A stretch of 60,766 nucleotides of DNA from Cocleimonas sp. (GCA_021647365.1 JAKIUW010000021.1:1-60766); one strand, 5' to 3'. Positions 48,242-57,475 are shown, counted from the stretch's first letter. Program-made: numbers and translations. Notes: a model not told the origin generated them from the sequence alone.

Positions 48242-49678
48242 ATTAGCACTGAAACAAAACAAGAAACACAGCTCGAAGAAAAGTTTGAAACCAAACTCAC
48301 CACTAAGCTTAAAACAAAAAAAGAGCCTACTCCAAAAGCAAAAAACAATACGCTTAATTGGGCAGTTCCGTTACTTCTTGTTGCTGTGGCATTTGCGACT
48401 TTAGTACTCTATCCAACACCTGAGCCTGTTAAACCAAAGTCAAAACCTATCAAAGTCGTTCATCAAGAATTCTCAGCAAACAAGATTGCAGTTTCGCTAG
48501 TGGGTCATTTCTTTAATGGTTCAGAGGATGATAAGGCAGCAGAAGTTAGCGCATTAGAAAACACCATAAACCACCTCAATACAAATACCGCTGAAGATAC
48601 CAATATGATCTTAAGTGACTTAAAAAATAATAATTTAAGTGCTGTCATACAAAGCCTTACTAGCAAAGCAAATAATCAAAAAACGCCACAAGAGTCTGCT
48701 AAGCTTTGGGTGCATATTGGCAACATTCAAAACCTCACCTCAACAAAACAAGCACTGCAAGCTTATATAAAAGCCAGTACGCAAGACCCAGATAACAGTA
48801 ATGCATGGAATCGGCAAGGACATATTCACCGCCAACTAAAACACTTTGACAAAGCAGAAAGTGCCTTTAAAAAAGTGAAAGCCCTCGACAGCCAAAGCAC
48901 TACCAATCAAGCGTTATATCTTGCTAATCTTGGACTGCTTAGCCAAACCAAAGGCGACATGAAAGCAGCAGAAGAATCATTTTTAGAAGCACTTGAAATT
49001 TACAGCACCTTTGATAATGATGCTGGAATCTTAAGCACCAGCGAAAATTTAGCCAATCTTTATAAAAAAACAAAGAAGTATAAAAAGTCTGAAACACATT
49101 ATTTAATTGCACTAAAAATACATCAAAAGAACGAACAAACTAAAGCGGCAGTAACAGCCTACTCTGCATTAGCTAGCCTTTATCAGACAATGGAGAAGAA
49201 TGATAAAGCGCAGATTCAGTATGAAAAAGCCTTAGAAATCAGCATAAACAATAATTTTGAAAAGCAACTTGCAGGTCTTTACAACAACCTCGGCACACTC
49301 GCCAAGAAAAATGGGCAGCCAGAAATATCGAAGGGCTATTTCGAAAAAGCACTGTTGCTTGATACTGGCATTGACAGCAATGCAAAAAGAACCATTGCTA
49401 CAGCCAATCAACTGGCCAACTTGGCAACCATTAACCGCAAAAAAAAGAAATATGAAGAGTCTGAAAAACTCTACTTAAAAGCAATCGAAATCTACGCCGA
49501 AAATAAGAACGTAGATGGCATTAACAGCCAGAAAATTAACCTCGGATTTCTCTATAAAGTTTGGGGAAAGCCTCTGAAATCCTGTGAAATATGGCGAAGT
49601 AGTTTGAGCTTGCTCCACAAAAGCAAAAACAAGCGCTTGGCGCAGATTCAACAACTGATAAGAACAACGTGCCCATGA
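48242..49678 (+). CDS. Membrane-anchored TPR protein, start codon unusual
   Basis: The open frame runs from a TAG just before 48242 to 49678. It gives a charged cytosolic N-terminus (ISTETKQETQLEEKFETK), a transmembrane helix (WAVPLLLVAVAFATLVLY) and a periplasmic region with about six to seven TPR repeats (for example LANLGLLSQTKGDMKAAEES and NNLGTLAKKNGQPEISKGYF). No ATG, GTG or TTG precedes the GTG at 48386, which lies inside the helix. ATT at 48242, with GGTAAAG upstream, is the best full-length start. Alternatively the 5' end is damaged, as a repeat unit sits beside it. I do not recognise the specific family. Confidence 0.65.
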   Translation: MSTETKQETQLEEKFETKLTTKLKTKKEPTPKAKNNTLNWAVPLLLVAVAFATLVLYPTPEPVKPKSKPIKVVHQEFSANKIAVSLVGHFFNGSEDDKAAEVSALENTINHLNTNTAEDTNMILSDLKNNNLSAVIQSLTSKANNQKTPQESAKLWVHIGNIQNLTSTKQALQAYIKASTQDPDNSNAWNRQGHIHRQLKHFDKAESAFKKVKALDSQSTTNQALYLANLGLLSQTKGDMKAAEESFLEALEIYSTFDNDAGILSTSENLANLYKKTKKYKKSETHYLIALKIHQKNEQTKAAVTAYSALASLYQTMEKNDKAQIQYEKALEISINNNFEKQLAGLYNNLGTLAKKNGQPEISKGYFEKALLLDTGIDSNAKRTIATANQLANLATINRKKKKYEESEKLYLKAIEIYAENKNVDGINSQKINLGFLYKVWGKPLKSCEIWRSSLSLLHKSKNKRLAQIQQLIRTTCP

Positions 49679-49680
49679 TT

Positions 49681-49705
49681 CCACGCCCCCTAGTATTTAC
49701 ATGAT
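49681..49705 (+). repeat. Dispersed repeat, degenerate unit 17
   Basis: CCACGCCCCCTAGTATT followed by TACATGAT; two changes from the CTAG variant, between the TPR gene and nadA. Confidence 0.75.
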
Positions 49706-49725
49706 TAAGTTTACTTAAAGAGAAA

Positions 49726-50799
49726 CTAGGCAGAAATCTTACGACTCGATAAATCCTTAGCAAAATCCAACATACGTTGTGTTGATTTCAGCGCCTTAAC
49801 GCGCACATCTTCATCCACAAAAATCTCATTTTTGCCGCTTTTTAGAACTTCTAATAGGTTGTGCAAGCCATTCATCGCCATCCACGGGCAATGCGCACAA
49901 CTGGTACAGGTTGCGCCCTCGCCATGTGTTGGCGCTTCGATAAACTCTTTGCCCGGCGCGGCTTGTTTCATTTTATAGAAGATGCCTTTATCGGTGGCTA
50001 CTATAAATTGCTTATTAGGTAGGTCTTTCGCTGCATTGATGATTTGTGTGGTTGAACCGACCACATCCGCCAACGCTATGATTTCTTCAGGGGATTCGGG
50101 ATGTACTAAAACCGCAGCATCGGGGTATTCGCCTATCAACTTACCCAATGATCGTGTTTTGAATTCATCGTGAACGATACATGCGCCCTGCCAGCGCACC
50201 ATTTCTACGCCTGAAACTTTTTCTATGTAATGACCAAGATGCTTATCTGGTGCCCATAAAACCTTTTTTCCTTGCTTACCTAGCCACGAAACTAAATCCA
50301 ACGCGATACCCGAAGTCACGACATAATCAGCACGAGCCTTTACATCTGCGCTGGTATTAGCGTAAACCACAACCGTATGATCAGGGTGCGCATCACAAAA
50401 TGGCGCAAACTCTTCTATCGGACAGCTCAAATCCAACGAACACTCCGCTTCTAAGGTCGGCATTAGTACCCGCTTTTCTGGGCTTAGTATTTTTGCCGTT
50501 TCGCCCATAAAACGTACACCCGCAATGATTAATGTTTTTGCAGGGTGTTCTTTGCCAAATTTTGCCATGTCCAGCGAATCTGAAATATAGCCGCCAGTTT
50601 CTTCAGCTAATTCCTGTAATTCTTGATCAACATAATAATGTGCGACTAAGACGGCATCTTGCTCTTTTAATAACGCTTTAATCTCATCCTTCACCGCTTC
50701 TTTTTGCTCTGGTGTGTAATGCGGGCGCAAAGATTCTATTTGAGCTGTAACGGGAGTTTTAAAATGAGGAACAATGGGTGCTGTGATTTGTGATGACAT
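49726..50799 (-). CDS. nadA: Quinolinate synthase
   Basis: NadA condenses iminoaspartate with dihydroxyacetone phosphate to quinolinate, in NAD synthesis, using one 4Fe-4S cluster. The 357-residue protein shows LVAHYYVDQELQELAEETGG, GVRFMGETAKILSPEKRVLM, AECSLDLSCP, VYANTSADVKARADYVVTSG, WAPDKHLGHYI, HPESPEEIIALADVVGSTTQ and CTSCAHCPWMAMNGL. Cluster cysteines are present. It is monocistronic and divergent from polA. Confidence 0.96.
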   Translation of the reverse strand: MSSQITAPIVPHFKTPVTAQIESLRPHYTPEQKEAVKDEIKALLKEQDAVLVAHYYVDQELQELAEETGGYISDSLDMAKFGKEHPAKTLIIAGVRFMGETAKILSPEKRVLMPTLEAECSLDLSCPIEEFAPFCDAHPDHTVVVYANTSADVKARADYVVTSGIALDLVSWLGKQGKKVLWAPDKHLGHYIEKVSGVEMVRWQGACIVHDEFKTRSLGKLIGEYPDAAVLVHPESPEEIIALADVVGSTTQIINAAKDLPNKQFIVATDKGIFYKMKQAAPGKEFIEAPTHGEGATCTSCAHCPWMAMNGLHNLLEVLKSGKNEIFVDEDVRVKALKSTQRMLDFAKDLSSRKISA

Positions 50800-50841
50800 T
50801 CTCTATACTCTGGGGATATTATTCAAACAGTATACCAACCC

Positions 50842-53676
50842 ATGCCAGATAAAAAAACCAGCAAACCCCTCATATTAGTCGATGGTTCATCTTACCTATT
50901 TCGTGCATTTTTTGCATTGCCACCCTCATTAACCAGCCCAGATGGAATGCAAACCAACGCAATTCACGGCGTTCTGAATATGTTAGACAGCCTACGAAAA
51001 ACCTACGAGCCTGATCACATGGTGGTGGTTTTTGACGCCAAGGGTAAAACCTTTCGCAATGATATGTACCCCGATTACAAAGGCACACGCCCGCCGATGC
51101 CTAATGAGTTACGTGACCAAATTGAACCACTATACAAAATTGTAGAAGCGCAAGGTTATCCGATGATAATTATGCCGGGTGTTGAGGCAGATGATGTTAT
51201 AGGCACGATGTCAAAAGGCTATGACGGTGATGTGATTATCTCAACAGGCGATAAAGACATGGCGCAATTGGTTGATGATCAAATCAGCTTAATCAACACT
51301 ATGTCGAATACTTTCCACGATCGCCAAGGCGTGATTGATAAATACGGCGTGCCACCCGAGCGTATTCGTGATTATCTTGCGCTAATGGGCGATAAAGCCG
51401 ACAACATTCCTGGTGTGCCAAAAGTTGGCCCTAAAACAGCGGTGAAATGGCTAAGTGAATACGACACGATTCAAGACGTAATGGATAATGCAGATAGTTT
51501 CAAAGGTAAAATAGGTGAAAACCTCCGCGATTCTTTAGATTTCTTGCCGTTATCCTACGAGCTTGTCACCATAAAGTGTGACTTAGATTTAGACTGGTCG
51601 CCTGAATTCACCTGCTTTAATGAAGTAAAAAAACAAGAATTGGCAGAGCTTTATCAAAAATACGGCTTCCGTACGCGTTTAAGTAATTTACAAAGCACTT
51701 CCGATACACCTATCACATTAGGTGCAAGTAGCGATTCTGGCAGCGACGATGACATTGCTATTCCTGTCGTTGAAGATATCAAAGACATCGATTACCAGAC
51801 TATTCTCACAACGGAACAACTTGATGATTGGATAGCACAGCTCAAAGCCTCAAATATCTTTGCCTTTGATACAGAAACCACCAGTCTTGCGTATATGGAT
51901 GCACGTATCGTTGGTATGTCATTTTGTATCAAAGCAGGAACTGCCGCTTATTTGCCGCTGGCACACGATTATATAGGCGCGCCTCAGCAACTTAATTTTG
52001 ATGAAACCCTGCAAAAACTCAAACCATTATTAGAAGACCCGACCTGTTTAAAAGTAGGGCAGAATCTTAAGTATGATCGCTCAGTGTTGCTCAATCACGG
52101 CATTGAGTTGAAAGGCATTGCGCACGACACTTTGTTGGAATCTTACGTGTTAGATTCGGTTGCCAGCCGACACGATATGGACACGCTTTGTTTAAAACAC
52201 CTCAATCACACCTGCATTAAGTTTGAAGATGTAGCGGGCAAAGGTAAAAAGCAACTCACCTTCAATCAAGTGGATTTGAATGATACTTATAAAGCCGTTC
52301 TAAACGAGGACGGAGAAGAAACAGGCGAGCAAGAGCTAGTATCACGAGGCGCATCTTTCTATGCAGCAGAAGATGCTGACATGACTTTGCGTTTACATAA
52401 CTTCTTTTGGCCGCAGCTACAACCTCGCAAACCACAAGAAAAGCTCTACCGCGAAATCGAAATACCCTTATCAAAAGTGCTTTCAGACATTGAGCGCACA
52501 GGTGTTTTAGTAGATTCAGAAATGTTACTTGTGCAAAGCGCTGAGCTTGCCACCAAAATGGCTACACTTGAAAAGAAAATATTTGAAAAAGCGGGGGAAG
52601 AATTTAACCTCGGTTCACCCAAACAGATTCAAGAAGTCTTTTTCAATGAAGAAAAACTCAATCTACCTATTATTAGCAAAACCAAAAAAGGTCAGCCTTC
52701 GACTGGCGTTGAGGTTTTAGAAAAATTGGCTGAAGAACACGATGTGCCACGCTGGTTGCTTGAGCATCGTGGTCTAAGTAAATTAAAGTCAACCTACACC
52801 GACAAACTTCCATTAGAAATTAACGAACAAACTGGGCGTGTTCACACTTCATATAATCAAAGTGTAGCGGCAACAGGTCGGCTATCATCCACCTCACCCA
52901 ACTTGCAGAATATTCCTGTGCGTAATGCCGAAGGGCGACGTATTCGCCAAGCATTTATTCCACCACAAGGTTTTAAAATGCTGGCGGCTGATTACTCGCA
53001 AATTGAACTACGCATTATGGCGCATTTGTCTGCCGATGAAGGTTTGCTTAGCGCTTTCTCACAAGGTAAAGATATTCACCGCGCAACCGCCGCAGAAATA
53101 TTTGGCGTAGAAATTGATGCCGTAGAAACAGAGCAACGCCGAGCCGCCAAAGCGGTCAACTTCGGGCTGATTTACGGCATGTCCTCTTTCGGGCTTGCCA
53201 AACAATTAAGAGTCTCACGCACCGAAGCGGCGGAATATGTGAAGCTCTACTTCCAACGCTACCCAGGCGTAAAACACTATATGGAAGACACCCGCGAGCA
53301 AGCCAAAGAAGACGGCTATGTCGAAACTTTATTTGGTCGCAGGCTTTATCTCCCCAATATCAATGCCCGCAACGGCATGTTACGCCAACACGCCGAACGC
53401 ACAGCGATTAACGCCCCCATGCAAGGCACAGCGGCAGATATTATAAAACTGGCAATGATCTCAGTGAATGATTGGTTACGAGAAGCTACGTTAGAAGGTT
53501 CAACGAAAACAAAAATGATTATGCAAGTGCATGATGAATTAGTGTTTGAAGTTGCTGAAGATGAGATTGAGAAAGTAGAAAAGATTGTGGTTGATCGCAT
53601 GGTGGAAGCGGTGCAACTTGATGTGCCGTTAGTGGTGGATACTGGGGTTGGGATTAATTGGGATGAGGCGCATTAG
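50842..53676 (+). CDS. polA: DNA polymerase I
   Basis: PolA repairs DNA and removes Okazaki primers. The 944-residue protein has the 5'-3' nuclease (LVDGSSYLFRAFFALP, VVFDAKGKTFRNDMYPDYKG, DKADNIPGVPKVGPKTAVKW), an active-looking 3'-5' proofreading domain (FAFDTETTSL and later YAAEDADMTL), and the polymerase domain (RLSSTSPNLQNIPVR, AADYSQIELRIMAH, RRAAKAVNFGLIYGMSSFGL, MQVHDELVFEV). All three activities are expected. Length is normal. Confidence 0.97.
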   Translation: MPDKKTSKPLILVDGSSYLFRAFFALPPSLTSPDGMQTNAIHGVLNMLDSLRKTYEPDHMVVVFDAKGKTFRNDMYPDYKGTRPPMPNELRDQIEPLYKIVEAQGYPMIIMPGVEADDVIGTMSKGYDGDVIISTGDKDMAQLVDDQISLINTMSNTFHDRQGVIDKYGVPPERIRDYLALMGDKADNIPGVPKVGPKTAVKWLSEYDTIQDVMDNADSFKGKIGENLRDSLDFLPLSYELVTIKCDLDLDWSPEFTCFNEVKKQELAELYQKYGFRTRLSNLQSTSDTPITLGASSDSGSDDDIAIPVVEDIKDIDYQTILTTEQLDDWIAQLKASNIFAFDTETTSLAYMDARIVGMSFCIKAGTAAYLPLAHDYIGAPQQLNFDETLQKLKPLLEDPTCLKVGQNLKYDRSVLLNHGIELKGIAHDTLLESYVLDSVASRHDMDTLCLKHLNHTCIKFEDVAGKGKKQLTFNQVDLNDTYKAVLNEDGEETGEQELVSRGASFYAAEDADMTLRLHNFFWPQLQPRKPQEKLYREIEIPLSKVLSDIERTGVLVDSEMLLVQSAELATKMATLEKKIFEKAGEEFNLGSPKQIQEVFFNEEKLNLPIISKTKKGQPSTGVEVLEKLAEEHDVPRWLLEHRGLSKLKSTYTDKLPLEINEQTGRVHTSYNQSVAATGRLSSTSPNLQNIPVRNAEGRRIRQAFIPPQGFKMLAADYSQIELRIMAHLSADEGLLSAFSQGKDIHRATAAEIFGVEIDAVETEQRRAAKAVNFGLIYGMSSFGLAKQLRVSRTEAAEYVKLYFQRYPGVKHYMEDTREQAKEDGYVETLFGRRLYLPNINARNGMLRQHAERTAINAPMQGTAADIIKLAMISVNDWLREATLEGSTKTKMIMQVHDELVFEVAEDEIEKVEKIVVDRMVEAVQLDVPLVVDTGVGINWDEAH

Positions 53677-53768
53677 GGTTGGAGTTCCCTGCTTCAACTA
53701 GCTATAAATAGTCTAACCTTCATCAACTTTTACATCCAAGTATCCTAACCCGATGGGAGAATCGAATG

Positions 53769-53794
53769 ATCATGTAAAACCTAGGGGGTGTGCT
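53769..53794 (-). repeat. Dispersed repeat unit 18a
   Basis: ATCATGTAAAACCTAG followed by GGGGTGTGCT, reverse orientation. It pairs with unit 18b across about 50 bases. Confidence 0.85.
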
Positions 53795-53843
53795 AATCAA
53801 TATATTTTCAATTAAAAAATAAAAAAGGGGAGCATGCTCTCAA

Positions 53844-53870
53844 AGCACACCCCCCCACTTTTACATAATG
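53844..53870 (+). repeat. Dispersed repeat unit 18b
   Basis: AGCACACCCCCCCA followed by CTTTTACATAATG. It lies downstream of both convergent genes polA and ftsH, so the inverted set could act as a terminator. Confidence 0.88.
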
Positions 53871-53882
53871 TTTGAACAGCGA

Positions 53883-55832
53883 CTAAGCTGGGTCAACAAC
53901 CGTATCATCGCCCTTGTTACTAGAGCCATCAGAGTCTTTCCCTGATATATCAGCAACAACCGCAGAACCACTATCATCGCCATCTGCGCTAGACGATGAA
54001 TCATCATCAGTCCAATCTTCTGGTGGTGGCGGTACTTCGCCTTTCATAAGCGCGGCAATCTGCACTTGATCAATGGTTTCATATTTCATCAATGCCGCTG
54101 TCATAGCATGAAGAATTGACACTTTCTCTTTAAGAATTTTTTCAGCACGATCATAGTTTACATCAATAATTTGGCGAACCTCATCATCAATTTCATGAGC
54201 CGTATCATCCGATACATGTTTCGTTTGCGTTACTGAGCGACCTAAGAAAACTTCGCCTTCTTCTTCGCTGTATGACAATGGACCTAGCTTTTCTGATAAG
54301 CCCCATTTCGTTACCATATTACGTGCGATGCTGGTTGCACGCTCAATATCGTTTGATGCGCCTGTGGTCACGCCATCTTTTCCAAGAATCATTTCTTCGG
54401 CGATACGTCCACCAAATAATGTTGATATTTGGCTTTCTAGATTTTGCTTACTCGCACTGTACTTATCTTCTTCTGGCAAGAACATGGTTACGCCTAAAGC
54501 GCGACCGCGTGGAATAATGGTCACTTTGTAAACAGGGTCGTGATCAGGAACCGTCAAACCAACAATGGCGTGACCTGCTTCGTGATACGCCGTGTTTTCT
54601 TTTTCTTTTTCATTCATCACCATAGATTTGCGCTCAGCGCCCATCATGATTTTATCTTTGGCTTTTTCAAACTCTTCCATATTGACGGTGCGCTTATCTG
54701 CTCTTGCAGCAAACAAAGCCGCTTCGTTTACAAGATTTGCTAAATCAGCACCTGAAAATCCTGGTGTTCCGCGCGCAAGAATTCTTGCTTTTACATCATC
54801 ACCTAATGGTACTTTACGCATATGTACTTTTAAGATTTGCTCACGACCACGAACATCAGGCAATGGTACAACGACTTGACGATCAAATCGACCAGGGCGT
54901 AATAACGCAGGATCAAGCACGTCAGGACGGTTAGTTGCCGCAACAACGATTACGCCTTCCGATCCTTCAAAACCATCCATTTCAACCAATAACTGATTTA
55001 GGGTTTGTTCGCGCTCATCATTACCGCCACCCATACCAGCGCCACGTTGACGACCTACGGCATCGATCTCATCGATAAAGATAATACAAGGTGCGTGTTT
55101 TTTAGCTTGTTCAAACATATCACGCACACGAGATGCACCGACACCGACAAACATTTCAACAAAATCAGAGCCTGAAATACTAAAGAACGGTACTTTCGCT
55201 TCACCAGCAATGGCTTTTGCCAATAATGTTTTACCCGTACCCGGAGAGCCTGTCAGCAAAACACCGCGTGGGATTTTACCACCTAGCTTTTGGAATTTGC
55301 TTGGATCACGTAGGAACTCAACGATTTCAAACACTTCTTCTTTGGCTTCTTCACAACCTGCAACGTCATTAAAGGTTACTTTAACTTGGTCTTCGGTCAT
55401 CATACGCGCTTTTGATTTACCAAACGACATTGGGCCGCCTTTGCCGCCACCACCTTGCATTTGGCGCATGATGTAAATCCACAAACCAATAATCAATAAG
55501 AATGGAATAGTGTTCACTAAAATATCGACTAAAACGGAACGGCCTTTTGGCTCTGTAACTTCGATTTTTACATCATTTTTCAGTAAATCATTGATCATTT
55601 CTGGATCATTGTAAGGTGCGAATGTTTGGAACTTTCCCTTAGAGCCAACACCTGTAATAACTTGACCGCTAATCTCAACTTGTTGTACGCTTTTATTTTG
55701 AACATTTTTTACAAATTCAGAATAAGACAAGCCCGTTGACTGATCTACTGGCACATTAAACTTACTGAAGACAGCAACCAGCACTAAGGCAATTACTACC
55801 CACATTACAATATTTTTATTTAAATCGTTCAA
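53883..55832 (-). CDS. ftsH: ATP-dependent zinc metalloprotease FtsH
   Basis: FtsH is the membrane-bound AAA+ protease that degrades misfolded membrane proteins and regulators. The 649-residue protein has two N-terminal transmembrane helices (10-25 and about 105-123), Walker A GSPGTGKT, Walker B CIIFIDEIDAVGRQRG, the arginine-finger region RPGRFDRQ and the zinc site HEAGH. The C-terminus is acidic and Ser/Asp-rich. It follows rlmE, the conserved rlmE-ftsH arrangement. Confidence 0.97.
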   Translation of the reverse strand: MNDLNKNIVMWVVIALVLVAVFSKFNVPVDQSTGLSYSEFVKNVQNKSVQQVEISGQVITGVGSKGKFQTFAPYNDPEMINDLLKNDVKIEVTEPKGRSVLVDILVNTIPFLLIIGLWIYIMRQMQGGGGKGGPMSFGKSKARMMTEDQVKVTFNDVAGCEEAKEEVFEIVEFLRDPSKFQKLGGKIPRGVLLTGSPGTGKTLLAKAIAGEAKVPFFSISGSDFVEMFVGVGASRVRDMFEQAKKHAPCIIFIDEIDAVGRQRGAGMGGGNDEREQTLNQLLVEMDGFEGSEGVIVVAATNRPDVLDPALLRPGRFDRQVVVPLPDVRGREQILKVHMRKVPLGDDVKARILARGTPGFSGADLANLVNEAALFAARADKRTVNMEEFEKAKDKIMMGAERKSMVMNEKEKENTAYHEAGHAIVGLTVPDHDPVYKVTIIPRGRALGVTMFLPEEDKYSASKQNLESQISTLFGGRIAEEMILGKDGVTTGASNDIERATSIARNMVTKWGLSEKLGPLSYSEEEGEVFLGRSVTQTKHVSDDTAHEIDDEVRQIIDVNYDRAEKILKEKVSILHAMTAALMKYETIDQVQIAALMKGEVPPPPEDWTDDDSSSSADGDDSGSAVVADISGKDSDGSSNKGDDTVVDPA

Positions 55833-55941
55833 GAAAATTTCCTCTACTGCAAACTACAATTCCGTAGCGCTTAATTAACTATTATTGATACAGCCATTCT
55901 ACACAACTACGGCTAGTTTATCTGTTCATTTACCCATACAT

Positions 55942-56574
55942 TTATGGCTGAAAACCCAGCCCAACCATATAAACTTCACGACTGCGTGGTCGTGATGCCG
56001 CTGGTTTGCGTATTTTTACCTGTTTGAAACTGCTTCTGAGGTCTTTTAAAAAGGCATCAGAGCCATCCCCTTGAAACACTTTTACCGCAAAAGAGCCGCC
56101 AGGTTTAAGTATCTGACGTGCCATATCCAATGAAAGTTCACAAAGATAAATAGATTTTGGCTGATCAATCGCCTCTACCCCTGTTATATTGGGCGCCATA
56201 TCTGAAATTACAACATCTGCCTTGTACTTTTTTTCGTCTTTACTCAATACGTCTAAAATCTCATTTAAGACGCTTTCCTCAGTAAAATCACCCTGAATAA
56301 ATTCAACAAACGGCAAAGGATCAATCGGTAAAATATCACTTGCCACTACACGTCCATTGTCCCCAACGAGTTCTGTAGCATACTGGCTCCAACCACCGGG
56401 AGCCGCACCTAAATCGACCACCTGCATATTTGGGCGGATTAACTTATCTTTTTGCTGAATTTCTTTTAATTTATAAATGGCACGCGAGCGATAACCTTCT
56501 TTTTGAGATAATTTGACGTATTCATCGTCAAAATGCTCTTTTAACCAATTTCCACTGCTTTTACTTCTCGCCAT
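55942..56574 (-). CDS. rlmE: 23S rRNA 2'-O-methyltransferase (U2552)
   Basis: RlmE (FtsJ/RrmJ) methylates U2552 of 23S rRNA. The 210-residue protein has RSRAIYKLKEIQQKDKLI, the SAM motif VVDLGAAPGGWSQYA, ASDILPIDPLPFVEFIQGDF and VISDMAPNITG, and the catalytic lysine region GGSFAVKVFQG. Length is normal. It is divergent from yhbY, as in E. coli. Confidence 0.96.
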   Translation of the reverse strand: MARSKSSGNWLKEHFDDEYVKLSQKEGYRSRAIYKLKEIQQKDKLIRPNMQVVDLGAAPGGWSQYATELVGDNGRVVASDILPIDPLPFVEFIQGDFTEESVLNEILDVLSKDEKKYKADVVISDMAPNITGVEAIDQPKSIYLCELSLDMARQILKPGGSFAVKVFQGDGSDAFLKDLRSSFKQVKIRKPAASRPRSREVYMVGLGFQP

Positions 56575-56603
56575 TTTCTATTGTTCTCTTTACAATCCAC
56601 GTT

Positions 56604-56891
56604 ATGGATAAATCACAAATAAAACAGCTTAAAGCATTAGCGCATAAACTCAAGCCAATAGTTACCGTTGGGCAACATGGTATGAAAGACAGCATAAATG
56701 ATGAACTTGCTATCGCCATTGATTTTCATCAGTTGGTAAAAGTTAAAATCAACGTGGGTGATCGTGACGTGAGAGATGCGCTTGTGGATGAGCTTGCTAA
56801 AACTCACAAAGCTGAATTGGTGCAGAAGATTGGTAATGTTGCCGTTTTTTATAAACGCAATTTTGATAAAGATAATTTGCTTAAGAAATAA
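56604..56891 (+). CDS. yhbY: YhbY-type CRS1/CRM-domain ribosome assembly protein
   Basis: The 95-residue RNA-binding protein has the CRM fold: LKALAHKLKPIVTVGQHGMK with the GxxG-like loop, ALVDELAKTHKAELVQKIGN and FYKRN. It binds pre-50S particles in E. coli. Divergent from rlmE with a 29-base gap. Confidence 0.93.
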   Translation: MDKSQIKQLKALAHKLKPIVTVGQHGMKDSINDELAIAIDFHQLVKVKINVGDRDVRDALVDELAKTHKAELVQKIGNVAVFYKRNFDKDNLLKK

Positions 56892-56939
56892 TAAAAGAGA
56901 AGCATACTCCTAATGTTATTAAGTTAAATACTGGGAACC

Positions 56940-56999
56940 CTTCGACTCCGCTCAAGGAACCGCCATAAACGATCGCACGCTTGCTGAGCGGAGTCGAAG
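56940..56999. repeat. Inverted repeat, TTCGACTCCGCTCA type
   Basis: CTTCGACTCCGCTCA (56940-56954) pairs exactly with TGAGCGGAGTCGAAG (56985-56999), 30-base spacer. This is a second palindromic repeat type, unrelated to the C-tract family; similar TTCGACTCCGCTCAG palindromes recur in many bacterial genomes. Confidence 0.8.
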
Positions 57000-57032
57000 C
57001 ATTGGTCATTACTCTCCTTAACTTAACAGCAG

Positions 57033-57060
57033 TGACACCCCCCCCACTTTTACAGCATGT
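57033..57060 (+). repeat. Dispersed repeat unit 19
   Basis: TGACACCCCCCCCACTT followed by TTACAGCATGT; extra C and a changed tail. Confidence 0.82.
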
Positions 57061-57309
57061 TTATAACTTACTATGTTCTCTATCACAAAACGGTGCAGCT
57101 TTCGTATGCTTACAGCCGCATAGCCCAACCTTCTTCGTTTCTTCCACTTCAACCTTCACTGGCTCAAAGATAGTACCTTTGTGAGAACCATCACAAAAAG
57201 GTTGGCTTTCTGAGCGTCCGCAAGAACACCAATAATAAGTTTTACCCGCTTCAAGCTCTACAACGTAAGGGGCTTTCTTTGCAATGACGGGGTTTGATCG
57301 ATGTGGCAT
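57061..57309 (-). CDS. CDGSH iron-sulfur domain protein, two motifs
   Basis: The 82-residue protein contains a full CDGSH motif, WCSCGRSESQPFCDGSHKG, with the three Cys and one His for a 2Fe-2S cluster. A second motif, CGCKHTKAAPFCDREHSKL, keeps the Cys and His ligands but has CDREH instead of CDGSH. Tandem CDGSH proteins are electron or cluster carriers. It is flanked by two dispersed-repeat units. Confidence 0.88.
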   Translation of the reverse strand: MPHRSNPVIAKKAPYVVELEAGKTYYWCSCGRSESQPFCDGSHKGTIFEPVKVEVEETKKVGLCGCKHTKAAPFCDREHSKL

Positions 57310-57327
57310 ATGATTGTCCTAACTTGA

Positions 57328-57354
57328 AGCACACCCCCCCACTTTTACATGATG
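57328..57354 (+). repeat. Dispersed repeat unit 20
   Basis: AGCACACCCCCCCA followed by CTTTTACATGATG; perfect consensus, between the CDGSH gene and moeA. Confidence 0.92.
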
Positions 57355-57425
57355 CTTTAAGTAGGAGCGCGTATGTTAAAAAACCAACTATACAAACTTT
57401 TAGCCTTTTTACAAAATTCACTCAC

Positions 57426-57454
57426 AAAAAAGCCAGCTATATAAGCTGGCTTTA
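57426..57454 (-). terminator. Intrinsic terminator after moeA
   Basis: AGCCAGCT/AGCTGGCT (57431-57438/57444-57451); on the minus strand it is followed by a T-run (plus A5 at 57426-57430). Confidence 0.85.
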
Positions 57455-57475
57455 ACATCACGCTAAAATAAAACT

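Noticed and set aside
205..57354. C/G tracts of the repeats as G-quadruplexes
   Set aside because: Each unit has only one G-run; four runs are needed, and even paired units provide too few on one strand.
205..57354. Repeats as a CRISPR array
   Set aside because: Units are scattered over 57 kb with no regular spacing, and no cas genes are present.
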